Part shown: piece after piece, positions 1-7,127 of the stretch
Position numbering within the stretch: position 1 is the first letter of the stretch
How the letters are laid out: each line of letters opens with the position of its first letter
Assembly: GCA_964503665.1 (NCBI GenBank)
Contig: CAZDAR010000083.1
Location: 1 to 8,649, forward strand
Length of the DNA: 8,649 bases
Source: 40-80 sp964503665
Lineage (GTDB): Bacteria > Bacteroidota > Bacteroidia > Flavobacteriales_D > Crocinitomicaceae
Direction: 5' to 3'
Position numbers and translations under genes: made by a program
The notes under the pieces: model-generated
The model's database searches: none
What the model was told of the DNA's origin: nothing
What the model saw: only the letters and a program-made list of their open reading frames with translations

Positions 1-51
1 CGTAATGTAATACCAAACACATTTATTAAATGGTTTTATTGTTTATTTGTA

Positions 52-115
52 TTATGCCGATACAATTTGAAAATAGCCTATTTTTTGGGTTATATTGAAA
101 ATGTAATCGGTATAA
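52..115. repeat. Imperfect inverted repeat downstream of pepP
   Basis: TTATGCCGATACA at 52-64 is nearly complementary to TGTAATCGGTATAA at 102-115 (one mismatch and one extra base). The space between contains a small AAAATA/TATTTT hairpin around 70-84. Positions 1-130 otherwise hold no gene that I can support. It may be a remnant of a small repeat element or the 3' structure of a gene ending left of the window; nothing in the sequence decides this. Confidence 0.35.
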
Positions 116-130
116 CATGTTTAATATCAA

Positions 131-163
131 TGAAAAAGGAAGGTTTTCTATTTACCTTCCTTT
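131..163 (-). terminator. Intrinsic terminator of the aminopeptidase P gene
   Basis: A perfect 10-bp stem (AAAGGAAGGT at 135-144 with ACCTTCCTTT at 154-163) encloses a 9-nt loop. Read on the minus strand the stem is followed by a T run (complement of the A's at 133-137), so it terminates transcription arriving from the minus-strand gene that ends at 184, about 20 nt upstream of the stem. Confidence 0.8.
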
Positions 164-183
164 ACTATTTAACTTATTAAAAA

Positions 184-1479
184 TTATTTAGAATTCATTA
201 AATCTTCGATAGCGTCTGCTTCAATCGGAATATCACGCATCAAGTTGAAAACGGGGCCATTTTCTTGAACAACCAAATTATCTTCAAGACGAATGCCTAA
301 GCCTTCTTCAGCAATATAAATACCTGGTTCACACGTGAAAACCATATTTGCCTTTATCGGTTCATTCCACAACCCAACATCGTGCGTATCTAACCCGATA
401 AAGTGAGAGGTTCCGTGCATGAAGTATTTCTTATATGCAGGCCATTCTGGATTTTGGTTTTTAATATCTGTTTGGTCTAATAGCTTAAGTTTTACCAATT
501 CTGCTTCCATAATTTTACCTACTTCCAGCTGATATTCAGCTAACATAGTTCCTGGAACAAGCATTTTTTCGGCTTCATTTTTCACATGAAGAACGGCATT
601 ATACACCTCTTTTTGACGTGGTGTAAAACGTCCATTCACTGGAATACTTCGAGACATATCAGAAGAATAATTCGCATATTCAGCAGCAACATCTAACAAA
701 ATAACATCACCATCTTTACATTGTTTATTATTCTCGATATAGTGAAGAACACAAGCATTCGCACCAGAAGCAATAATTGGCGTATAGGCAAATCCTTGTG
801 ATTTATTACGAATGAATTCATGAATCAATTCTGCTTCTAATTCATATTCCCAAACATTTGGCTTCGTGAATTTTGCCAAACGTTCAAATCCTTTCTTCGT
901 GATGTTACAAGCAATTTGCATTAAATCTAATTCCTCTTGTTCTTTCACTGAACGTATACGATGTATGATTGGTGCGCTTTTATGTACTTGATGTGCTGGA
1001 TAATCTGCTTTCACTTTTTTAATAAATCGAGATTCACGTGTTTCTGTAACTGTTGAATGACGTAAATGTTCGTTCGTATTCAAATATATACCTTCTGCAT
1101 CTGCCATCATTTGGCGAAAAATCGTGTCAAATTGATTGAGCCAATAAACGGTCTTTATTCCTGAAACATCAAAAGCAGCTTGTTTAGTCAGTTTTTCTCC
1201 CTCCCAAATAGCGATAAGATCGGACGTTTCTTTAAGAAACAATACCTCTCTGTGTTTGGCATCTTTTGCGTCAGGAAATAACACCAAGATACTTTCTTCT
1301 TGATCGACACCCGATAAGTAAAGGATATCTCTATGTTGAGCGAATGGCAATGTACTGTCAGCTGAAACAGGATAGATGTCATTTGAGTTAAACACAGCCA
1401 GCGTGTTAGAGGTCATTTGTTGGGTAAACTTCTTACGGTTTTTGATGTATAGTTCTTTACTGATTCGGTCGTACTTCAT
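184..1479 (-). CDS. pepP: Aminopeptidase P family metallopeptidase (Xaa-Pro aminopeptidase)
   Basis: This 431-residue enzyme is predicted to remove an N-terminal residue that precedes proline, in the cytoplasm; no signal peptide is seen. The N-terminal creatinase-like domain covers about residues 1-165 and the pita-bread metallopeptidase fold about 180-420. All five dinuclear metal ligands of the family are recognisable: Asp263 (LLDVAAEY), Asp274 (SSDMSRS), His359 (HGTSHFIGLDTHD), Glu384 (TCEPGIY) and Glu399 (GIRLED). His246 and His366 match the conserved histidines that help catalysis. Length agrees with bacterial aminopeptidase P (about 430-440 residues). The ATG at 1477-1479 gives the full N-terminal domain; the sequence before it is A-rich with no Shine-Dalgarno site. 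It is transcribed alone and diverges from the lipoprotein at 1613. The family is certain from motifs; the exact natural substrate is inferred. Confidence 0.95.
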   Translation of the reverse strand: MKYDRISKELYIKNRKKFTQQMTSNTLAVFNSNDIYPVSADSTLPFAQHRDILYLSGVDQEESILVLFPDAKDAKHREVLFLKETSDLIAIWEGEKLTKQAAFDVSGIKTVYWLNQFDTIFRQMMADAEGIYLNTNEHLRHSTVTETRESRFIKKVKADYPAHQVHKSAPIIHRIRSVKEQEELDLMQIACNITKKGFERLAKFTKPNVWEYELEAELIHEFIRNKSQGFAYTPIIASGANACVLHYIENNKQCKDGDVILLDVAAEYANYSSDMSRSIPVNGRFTPRQKEVYNAVLHVKNEAEKMLVPGTMLAEYQLEVGKIMEAELVKLKLLDQTDIKNQNPEWPAYKKYFMHGTSHFIGLDTHDVGLWNEPIKANMVFTCEPGIYIAEEGLGIRLEDNLVVQENGPVFNLMRDIPIEADAIEDLMNSK

Positions 1480-1554
1480 GATTTTTATCTTTTTAAATGT
1501 ATTTCACTTTGTAATGCCTTAATTGGTATTAATCCTTACGAAATTAATCATTCG

Positions 1555-1579
1555 TACTAAAACTTCTATTATTTTAGTA
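1555..1579. promoter_or_regulatory. Dyad in the divergent intergenic region
   Basis: TACTAAAA (1555-1562) and TTTTAGTA (1572-1579) form a perfect 8-bp inverted repeat around a 9-nt spacer, ending 7 nt before the -7 element at 1587. Its place between two divergent genes and over the -33 region of the right-hand gene suggests a possible operator. There is no T run after it, so a terminator is unlikely. AT-rich dyads also arise by chance. Confidence 0.3.
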
Positions 1580-1586
1580 GAAAAAT

Positions 1587-1594
1587 TAACTTTG
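1587..1594 (+). promoter_or_regulatory. Bacteroidota -7 promoter element for the lipoprotein gene
   Basis: TAACTTTG matches the TAnnTTTG -7 consensus of the Bacteroidota primary sigma factor exactly. It lies 18 nt before the ATG at 1613, giving a short leader of about a dozen bases. No clear TTG is seen 19-21 nt upstream, so the -33 half is weak. Confidence 0.55.
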
Positions 1595-1612
1595 TCTTTA
1601 GCTAATTAATTT

Positions 1613-2131
1613 ATGTTTTTGAGATATTTCATTCTTCTCATTTTATTTCTCTCCTCTTGTCATCTTTTCGATAGGAAAAATAATAACACTTTAGAATTTA
1701 CCTTGGAAAACAGCCTTGAAAAAGACTTACATCCTTACAATTTACCCTTGTCCGTTCGGTTTCCAATAGAAGATAAACAATTGGGTCATTTTAAAATTCA
1801 GGTAGCAAATGAACTAGATGGATTTGTGTGGCATCTAAAAAAAGGTGATAATTTCCAGTTTGTGATTGAAGAATTAGGTGATGATATTCAAATTTATGAG
1901 GACAAAGTCAATAAGATGCTTTCCCTTGAGTTTTTCGAATCATCCATTGTTAAAAATGAGGAAGACCTATTAATCATCCACATCAATCAATCGAAAGATA
2001 ATGAATGGTATTACATCACCCGGAAAATTGAAGTCAAGGGTATTTACTTTATGATTTCCACCTTAGAGACAGGTGTTCAACCAAATTTATATCCAAAGAT
2101 GTTACAAACAATTTTGAGTGTGAGAGAGTGA
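1613..2131 (+). CDS. Lipoprotein of unknown function
   Basis: I do not recognise this 172-residue protein. It opens with a basic residue, a hydrophobic stretch (residues 5-14) and a lipobox ending at Cys16 (LSSC), so it should be exported, lipidated and anchored in a membrane, probably the periplasmic face. The mature part is acidic and Lys/Asp/Glu-rich, with alternating hydrophobic residues typical of a small beta-rich or alpha/beta domain; no catalytic motif is evident. The start is fixed by the signal peptide and by the -7 element 18 nt before it. A 7-bp hairpin (2128-2134 with 2148-2154) overlaps the stop codon but has no T run. The gene is probably monocistronic, because the next gene has its own promoter. 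Confidence 0.75.
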   Translation: MFLRYFILLILFLSSCHLFDRKNNNTLEFTLENSLEKDLHPYNLPLSVRFPIEDKQLGHFKIQVANELDGFVWHLKKGDNFQFVIEELGDDIQIYEDKVNKMLSLEFFESSIVKNEEDLLIIHINQSKDNEWYYITRKIEVKGIYFMISTLETGVQPNLYPKMLQTILSVRE

Positions 2132-2164
2132 AATAAAAATTTTAGTAATTTCACAAAAACCCTC

Positions 2165-2196
2165 TTTGAAGAATTCACTTTTTATAGTTATTTTTG
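2165..2196 (+). promoter_or_regulatory. Bacteroidota promoter of the T9SS cargo gene
   Basis: TTTG at 2165-2168 (-33 element), a 20-nt spacer, and TATTTTTG at 2189-2196 (-7 element, TAnnTTTG) match the Bacteroidota promoter consensus in both halves and spacing. The element ends only 4 nt before the ATG at 2201. Transcription normally starts a few bases after the -7 box, so the transcript should begin at or beside the start codon, implying a leaderless mRNA. Confidence 0.75.
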
Positions 2197-2200
2197 CACC

Positions 2201-3403
2201 ATGAAACGTCATCTATTATTTCTACTAAGTCTATTCATTGTACTAAATCATTCAAACATTATTGCTCAGCAAGATTTAAACACTTGTTCTTCGGGCATAT
2301 CTACTTCTGACTTTCCATTTGTTTACTATGAAGGAAATTATAGTTGGTCAGCAGGCTTATATACTCCTGGACAAGTCGGAAGTTCACAAATTATTAGCTC
2401 ATTAAATTTCAGACTTATTAGCTCATTATTTTATTCTGGAGATTCTTTTGTCATTCCAGGAATCAAAATTTACTTAAGACATACATCTGTTACAGATTAT
2501 AATACTCCGGGAAATGGAGACTATCCCGGAACTGGAGGCTTTACCAAAGTGTATGAAGGAAATATTACTTACTCTGCAAATGGCGTTTATACTATCCCTT
2601 TTAGTACGACATTCTCTTATAATGGTACTGATAATCTTGAACTTCTAATTGAAAATGAAGGAGGAATTCCAGATTTTGGTGGTGATTTAGAGGACGGAGA
2701 TCCTGTATTTACTAGAACTGATTTAAGAACTGATGGTATTCGTCCTGGGAAATTAGGTTTTGATGACTGGAATTGGTCTGGAGCTAAAAATCAAAGTAGT
2801 CTACAACAATTTACCTTAGCCGTTATTTTTGGGAATAACAGTGGTAGTTATTCCCCTTGTCATGTTTATCCACTACCTGTAACATTTACAGCATTTACAT
2901 CTACATGTCAAAATAATGACAGATTGTTAAGTTGGACAACAGCTTCTGAAACTAACAATGATTATTTCACAATAGACTATAGTGACGATGGAGAAAAATG
3001 GGAAGAAGTAGCAAAAGTTAAGGGCTTCGGCAATTCATCTGAAAGTCATACCTATAGCTATCAACACAGACCTCTTAGTGTTGAAAGTTCGACAATCTAT
3101 TACCGCATAAAACAAACTGATTTTGATGGAGAAGAAACGTATCTTCAAACGATTTCTTCTATTTGTCAATCTTCTAATGAAGCATTAATTTCTCCGAATC
3201 CTACTATGAACAAGTTCAAAGTTTACAATTTGTCTTCTGATGATATTGTCATTGTGTACAATCCTCTAGGAAACTTAATTAGTCAATCATTATCAGAAAC
3301 AAACTTTATGGAGGTCGATTTAACAGCTTATCCTGCTGGAGTCTATTTTGTAAATGTTTTATCAAAAGAACACAAACAGATACTCAAAGTCATTAAAAAA
3401 TGA
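2201..3403 (+). CDS. Secreted protein with T9SS type A C-terminal sorting domain
   Basis: The 400-residue product begins with a Sec signal peptide (basic residues 2-4, hydrophobic core, likely cleavage after Ala22 or Gln23). An N-terminal beta-sandwich-like domain (about 28-212) resembles the adhesin/jelly-roll-like modules of Bacteroidota surface proteins; I cannot assign it an activity. A fibronectin-like linker domain follows (about 224-320), with the familiar LPVTFTAF, WTTASETNNDYF and YYRIKQTDFDG phrases. The end (about 328-400) is a type A sorting domain: SPNPT at the start, a GNLI-type turn, and AGVYFVNV before the basic C-terminus KVIKK. Such domains direct proteins through the type IX machinery in the outer membrane to the surface or medium, usually with removal of the domain. 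The protein therefore acts outside the cell. Start choice is firm from the signal peptide. Function beyond export is unknown. Confidence 0.9.
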   Translation: MKRHLLFLLSLFIVLNHSNIIAQQDLNTCSSGISTSDFPFVYYEGNYSWSAGLYTPGQVGSSQIISSLNFRLISSLFYSGDSFVIPGIKIYLRHTSVTDYNTPGNGDYPGTGGFTKVYEGNITYSANGVYTIPFSTTFSYNGTDNLELLIENEGGIPDFGGDLEDGDPVFTRTDLRTDGIRPGKLGFDDWNWSGAKNQSSLQQFTLAVIFGNNSGSYSPCHVYPLPVTFTAFTSTCQNNDRLLSWTTASETNNDYFTIDYSDDGEKWEEVAKVKGFGNSSESHTYSYQHRPLSVESSTIYYRIKQTDFDGEETYLQTISSICQSSNEALISPNPTMNKFKVYNLSSDDIVIVYNPLGNLISQSLSETNFMEVDLTAYPAGVYFVNVLSKEHKQILKVIKK

Positions 3404-3459
3404 TTTCGGTTCATAGCATGTAAAAAATACCTATTCTGCTATCCTTCATATTAAGCAAT

Positions 3460-3525
3460 TAACTTCTTGCTCTACTTCAGAAGTTATTAGATTAACATTA
3501 AAACGTTACAATTAACGACTTTTTT
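3460..3525 (+). terminator. Candidate terminator structures after the T9SS cargo gene
   Basis: Two small hairpins lie between the stop at 3403 and the next promoter. The first is an 8-bp stem (TAACTTCT 3460-3467 with AGAAGTTA 3479-3486) without a T run. The second is a 5-bp stem with a CAAT loop (CGTTA 3504-3508, TAACG 3513-3517) followed two bases later by TTTTTT (3520-3525). The second has the form of a weak intrinsic terminator. No gene is seen in 3404-3579. Confidence 0.35.
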
Positions 3526-3579
3526 ATCTAAAATATCTTATAAAAGCGTGAACTTTTAATTTAGTTAAACTTTAATTCT

Positions 3580-3587
3580 TATTTTTG
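3580..3587 (+). promoter_or_regulatory. -7 promoter element of the mrp-nifU-thiL operon
   Basis: TATTTTTG matches TAnnTTTG and lies 21 nt before the ATG at 3609. The -33 half is not clear (no TTG at the expected distance). The position matters for gene calling: an in-frame TTG at 3585 that would extend mrp by eight codons is the last three bases of this element and would not be in the transcript. Confidence 0.6.
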
Positions 3588-3608
3588 TCTAGAACAATTA
3601 TAAATAAG

Positions 3609-4694
3609 ATGATACCAGATAGAGGAGAAGTGCTAGAACTTTTAGGCACAATAAACGACATAGACATGAATAAGGACATCGTTTCTTTAAACTTTGTTGA
3701 TGATCTTGTTCTTAGTGATGATAAAGTTTCATTAACTGTTACTATTTCAAACCCAGCATTACATGCACGCAGAAAATTGCACGATGCTGTTATTAATGGA
3801 TTCAAAGAAAAATTTCCAACAACAGAAGTAGACTTAACCATCAAAGCATTACCAGCAGAAGCAAAGAAAACACGTAGACGAGTATTACCTGAGGTAAAAA
3901 ATGTAATTGCGATTGCTTCTGGAAAAGGAGGTGTTGGAAAATCTACTGTTACAGCAAATTTAGCAGGAGGATTAGTTAAACGTGGGTATACCGTTGGAAT
4001 TATCGATGCCGATATTTATGGTCCTTCCATGCCAACTATGTTTGACGTGGTGGGTGAGCGACCTTACATGGTAGATGTAGATGGAAAATCATTAATTCAG
4101 CCCGTAAAAACAAAATACGGAATTGACTTATTATCTATTGGGTTCTTTACTGAGCAAGATAACGCGGTAGTTTGGAGAGGTCCGATGGCTTCTAAAGCGT
4201 TAACGCAAATGATAACGGATGCACATTGGAGAGAATTAGATTATGTATTAATCGATTTACCTCCAGGTACGGGCGATATTCACTTATCGTTAGTACAAAC
4301 AGCTCCATTAGATGCAGCGGTAATCGTTAGTACACCACAAGAAGTGGCGTTAGCAGATGCGCGAAAAGGAATTAACATGTTTAAATTAGACTCTATCAAC
4401 GTTCCAATTGCTGGTATCGTCGAAAACATGTCTTGGTTCACACCAGAAGAACTACCTGATAATAAATATTATATCTTTGGTAGAGATGGTGCTAAAAATT
4501 TAGCATTAGGCACAGACGTCCCATTCTTAGGGCATTTACCATTGATTCAAAGTATTAGAGAAGCAGGAGATGCAGGATGTCCTGCTGTGTTTCAAGAAAA
4601 TAGCTTACTTTTGTCATACATTGACGATATGGTTGACAAACTTATCGAAAGCGTGAAAGAGTGTAAAGAAAGTAAAAAAGCACAACATGCATAA
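3609..4694 (+). CDS. mrp: Mrp/ApbC-type Fe-S cluster carrier ATPase
   Basis: Cytosolic P-loop ATPase of the Mrp/Nbp35 family, which binds and transfers iron-sulfur clusters to apoproteins. From ATG 3609 it has 361 residues. The N-terminal MIP18/DUF59-like domain covers about 1-80. A basic linker precedes the ATPase domain, which has a deviant Walker A with the signature lysine (GKGGVGKST, 105-113), switch I-like DADIYGPS (133-140) and Walker B/switch II DLPPGTGD (216-223). The CxxC that bridges the cluster between subunits in many Mrp proteins is absent: the corresponding segment reads SWFTPEELP (275-283). The remaining cysteines near the C-terminus (Cys324 and Cys352) are not a CxxC pair. 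I believe this replacement is usual in Bacteroidota Mrp proteins. A longer form from TTG 3585 is rejected because that codon lies inside the promoter. It is the first gene of the operon and overlaps the NifU-like gene by 8 nt. Confidence 0.92.
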   Translation: MIPDRGEVLELLGTINDIDMNKDIVSLNFVDDLVLSDDKVSLTVTISNPALHARRKLHDAVINGFKEKFPTTEVDLTIKALPAEAKKTRRRVLPEVKNVIAIASGKGGVGKSTVTANLAGGLVKRGYTVGIIDADIYGPSMPTMFDVVGERPYMVDVDGKSLIQPVKTKYGIDLLSIGFFTEQDNAVVWRGPMASKALTQMITDAHWRELDYVLIDLPPGTGDIHLSLVQTAPLDAAVIVSTPQEVALADARKGINMFKLDSINVPIAGIVENMSWFTPEELPDNKYYIFGRDGAKNLALGTDVPFLGHLPLIQSIREAGDAGCPAVFQENSLLLSYIDDMVDKLIESVKECKESKKAQHA

Positions 4695-4929
4695 TAAAGA
4701 AGAATTATTGACAAGAATTGAATCGGCAATGGATGAGATTCGCCCTTACTTAATAGAGGATGGAGGCAATGTAGAAATTATTGAATTAACAGACGATTAT
4801 ATTGTCAAAATAAAACTTCTTGGAACATGTAGTAATTGTAATATGTCAACACTAACTGTCAGAGCAGGAATTGAAGGGACGTTAAAAAGTGTCGTCCCTG
4901 AAGTTTTAGGTGTTGAATCAATAAATTAA
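4687..4929 (+). CDS. NifU C-terminal domain (Nfu-type) Fe-S scaffold protein
   Basis: An 80-residue protein consisting only of the Nfu domain: a helix (IESAMDEIRPYL), the IEDGGNVEI strand, and the cluster-binding CxxC at Cys48 and Cys51 (GTCSNC) followed by MSTLTVRAGIEGTL. Two such subunits share a [4Fe-4S] cluster through these cysteines in characterised members. The residue after the second Cys is Asn where Pro is commoner; this is minor. The ATG lies within the end of mrp (8-nt overlap), so the two are probably translationally coupled. Their pairing supports a shared role: the scaffold supplies a CxxC that the Mrp partner itself lacks. Length is that of single-domain members. Function is well supported by family; client proteins are unknown. 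Confidence 0.92.
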   Translation: MHNKEELLTRIESAMDEIRPYLIEDGGNVEIIELTDDYIVKIKLLGTCSNCNMSTLTVRAGIEGTLKSVVPEVLGVESIN

Positions 4930-4937
4930 ATTTCAAT

Positions 4938-5333
4938 ATGAAAAAAATATTTCTTTTATCAGGGTTAGTATTCCTTTCCTTTTCTTGCAATCAAAAACCA
5001 ACTGAACAAGTAGTTGACCAACCAACAGATAACACAGAAGAGGTAGTGGATAATCACAAAAACGTACAACCTACATCTGTTTTAGTAGCAGATATAGCAG
5101 GAATGTCTTGTGAGAAAGGATGTGGTTCTTCAATTCGTAGAGAGCTTTTTCAAAATGGAGGTGTTTCAAAAGTGGAATATGCTGATTTTGACGAGGAAAA
5201 AGAATTCAATGTGATCAAAGTATATTACGATGAAAAGGAAATTTCAGAAGATGAAATTATCTTAGCATTGACGACGATGGAAGAACATAAATATACGGTT
5301 GAAAATTCTCATTCTGAAAAAATAAAAGAATAA
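4938..5333 (+). CDS. Lipoprotein with heavy-metal-associated (HMA)-like domain
   Basis: The 131-residue product has a short signal peptide with lipobox ending at Cys17 (LSFSC), then an acidic Thr/Val/Asp-rich spacer (about 18-45), then a ferredoxin-like HMA-type domain (about 47-123). The metal loop reads GMSCEKGC, with Cys58 and Cys62 separated by three residues, whereas classical HMA domains have CxxC. Bacteroidota proteins often show this CxxxC form. The domain pattern that follows (SIRREL, GVSKVEYADF, VIKVYYDE, EDEIILAL) fits beta-alpha-beta-beta-alpha-beta. It should sit in the periplasm or on a membrane and bind Cu, Zn or a similar soft metal; no metal can be named from sequence. It lies 8 nt after the NifU-like gene and 3 nt before the hydrolase, inside the operon. 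The link to Fe-S genes may be only co-transcription. Confidence 0.8.
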   Translation: MKKIFLLSGLVFLSFSCNQKPTEQVVDQPTDNTEEVVDNHKNVQPTSVLVADIAGMSCEKGCGSSIRRELFQNGGVSKVEYADFDEEKEFNVIKVYYDEKEISEDEIILALTTMEEHKYTVENSHSEKIKE

Positions 5334-5336
5334 CGA

Positions 5337-6101
5337 ATGAAGCTTCATTATCGCGTAATAGGTGATGGACAACCTTTTGTTATCTTGCACGGTCTTTTCG
5401 GTTATTCCGACAATTGGCAGTCGCATGCACTAAAACTCTCCCAATATTTCAAAGTAATTCTTGTCGATCTTCGTAATCACGGGCATTCTCCTTGGGCAGA
5501 AACAAATTCCTACCAAGAGATGGCGGACGATGTGTTTGAGCTATGTCAAGATTTGAACTTAAAGAATAGTATTCTATTAGGTCATTCAATGGGTGGAAAA
5601 ACAGCAATGTTTTTTGCTCAACAGTATGAAAACCTCATCGATAAACTCATTATTGTCGATATGGGAATAAAGGAATACCCTCCACATCATACGGAAATCA
5701 TCAACGGACTACACTCTTTAAAACTAGCCGAATATTCATCTAGAGGTCAAGCTGACAAGGAATTACAAAAATCTATTTCCTCTTATTCTATTCGTCAATT
5801 TTTACTTAAGAATCTGTATTGGGAAGAGAAAGGAAAATTAGCTTGGAGAATGAATTTAGCGGTGTTAGAAAAAGAAATGGCAAATATACTTACCGCTTTT
5901 CAATCTGACTCATCCATCCACGTTCCAACACTTTTTATTAGAGGTGCTTTATCCAATTATATCTTGGAAGAAGATAAACCATCCATTCAGAAAATATTTA
6001 TCGATTCACAATTTGAAACGATAGAAGATGCTGGACATTGGGTGCATGCTGAACAACCAGAACTATTTTTAAATACTATTTTATCATTTTGTTTACTGTA
6101 A
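5337..6101 (+). CDS. ybfF: Alpha/beta-fold hydrolase, YbfF-type esterase
   Basis: A 254-residue cytosolic alpha/beta hydrolase close in pattern to the E. coli YbfF esterases. The oxyanion/entry region is HGLFGYSDNW (18-27), followed by DLRNHGHSP (44-52). The nucleophile elbow is GHSMGG with Ser84. The YbfF-type acid is probably Asp108 (IIVDMGIKEYPP), in place of the usual position after the late strand, where this protein has RGALSNYI (202-209). The catalytic His is His234 in DAGHWVHAEQP. The segment SIRQFLLKNL (151-160) in the cap region is also shared with YbfF. The start ATG is 3 nt after the previous stop, and thiL begins 3 nt after this gene, so expression is clearly operonic. The natural substrate is not known; family members hydrolyse short acyl esters or acyl-CoA in vitro. 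Confidence 0.88.
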   Translation: MKLHYRVIGDGQPFVILHGLFGYSDNWQSHALKLSQYFKVILVDLRNHGHSPWAETNSYQEMADDVFELCQDLNLKNSILLGHSMGGKTAMFFAQQYENLIDKLIIVDMGIKEYPPHHTEIINGLHSLKLAEYSSRGQADKELQKSISSYSIRQFLLKNLYWEEKGKLAWRMNLAVLEKEMANILTAFQSDSSIHVPTLFIRGALSNYILEEDKPSIQKIFIDSQFETIEDAGHWVHAEQPELFLNTILSFCLL

Positions 6102-6104
6102 TCT

Positions 6105-7127
6105 ATGAGTGAAAAAAGAACAGAGTTAAGAGAATTGGGCGAATTTAGATTAATTCAACAGTTAACAACCCATTTTAAAAATCGTCAAAGTTCCACCATC
6201 AAAGGTGTCGGAGATGATGCTGCCATCATTAGCATATCGGATACACATGCAATGGCTATTTCAACGAATTCTTTTTTAGAAGGCGTTCATTTCAACTTAA
6301 TGTACACTCCTTTTAAGCATTTAGGTTATAAATGTGTCGTTGCAGGTATTTCTGATATCATTGCTATGAATGTTGTGCCTCAACAGATAATAGTTGCTAT
6401 TGCTGTTTCTAACCGTTTCCCAAAGGAAGTATTAGAAGAACTCTATGAAGGAATTCACAAAGCATGTGATGTTTACACCTTAGACTTGGTGGGTGGAGAT
6501 ATGAACACGTCTATTTCTGGAATGCAAATCAGTATTACCGCTATGGGAACTGCTAAAAAGGAGCAAATAGTTTATCGCAATACGGCAAAAGAAAATGACT
6601 TAATTGTTGTTACAGGTGATTTAGGAGCTGCTTATATGGGATTACAACTTTTGGAAAGAGAAAAAGAAGTATTCAAAACGAATCCAAATGTTCAACCTGA
6701 CCTAGAAGGAAATGATTACTTACTAGAAAGACAATTGAAGCCAGAAGCTCGAAAAGATATTTTACAATTTTTAGAGACATTAAATGTGAAACCTACTTCC
6801 ATGATTGATTTATCGGATGGTTTATCTTCTGATATTTTTCAAATTTGCGAAGCCTCTAATTTAGGTTGCTCACTTTATGATGAGAAAATTCCAATTGATG
6901 CAAGTACATCCATTGCAGCAATTGATTTTAATATCGATCCAATTACAGCGGCTTTAAATGGTGGTGATGATTATGAATTGCTTTTCACAGTTGCATTAGC
7001 AGATCACGATAAAATTAAAGACAATCCAAACATGACTGTTATCGGTCACATGACTGATGCAGATTCAGGAAGAATGTTTATTGATAAGAATGGGAGTATT
7101 ATTTCGTTGAAAGCTCAAGGCTGGTAA
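6105..7127 (+). CDS. thiL: Thiamine-monophosphate kinase
   Basis: ThiL phosphorylates thiamine monophosphate to the cofactor thiamine diphosphate using ATP, in the cytoplasm. The 340-residue product has family motifs in order: GVGDDAAI (34-41), FLEGVHF (57-63), SDIIAMN (83-89), GGD (130-132), GDLGAAYMGL (171-180), IDLSDGLSSD (234-243) and NGGDDYELLFT (285-295). Length is normal. Several conserved positions are changed: TNSFLEGVHF has Asn55 where the family has the metal-binding Asp of TDxLxEGxHF; VAGISD replaces the common VVNLSD; GGDM (Met133) replaces GGDT; and GGDDYELL has Asp where Glu is usual. Most ligands (Asp37, Asp38, Asp84, Asp132, Asp235, Asp238) remain, so it is intact but perhaps altered in metal binding. 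It is the last gene of the operon; no clear terminator follows. I am sure of the family and less sure of full activity. Confidence 0.9.
   Translation: MSEKRTELRELGEFRLIQQLTTHFKNRQSSTIKGVGDDAAIISISDTHAMAISTNSFLEGVHFNLMYTPFKHLGYKCVVAGISDIIAMNVVPQQIIVAIAVSNRFPKEVLEELYEGIHKACDVYTLDLVGGDMNTSISGMQISITAMGTAKKEQIVYRNTAKENDLIVVTGDLGAAYMGLQLLEREKEVFKTNPNVQPDLEGNDYLLERQLKPEARKDILQFLETLNVKPTSMIDLSDGLSSDIFQICEASNLGCSLYDEKIPIDASTSIAAIDFNIDPITAALNGGDDYELLFTVALADHDKIKDNPNMTVIGHMTDADSGRMFIDKNGSIISLKAQGW

Noticed and set aside
1188..1382. Second minus-strand open frame inside the aminopeptidase P gene
   Set aside because: It overlaps a gene with all catalytic residues present on the same strand in another frame; it is a shadow.
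2128..2154. 7-bp hairpin overlapping the stop codon of the first lipoprotein
   Set aside because: The stem is short and AT-rich, the loop is 13 nt, and no T run follows on either strand, so I do not call it a terminator.
3572..3844. Minus-strand open frame opposite the start of mrp
   Set aside because: It is antisense to the well-supported Mrp N-terminal domain and the operon promoter and shows no family features.
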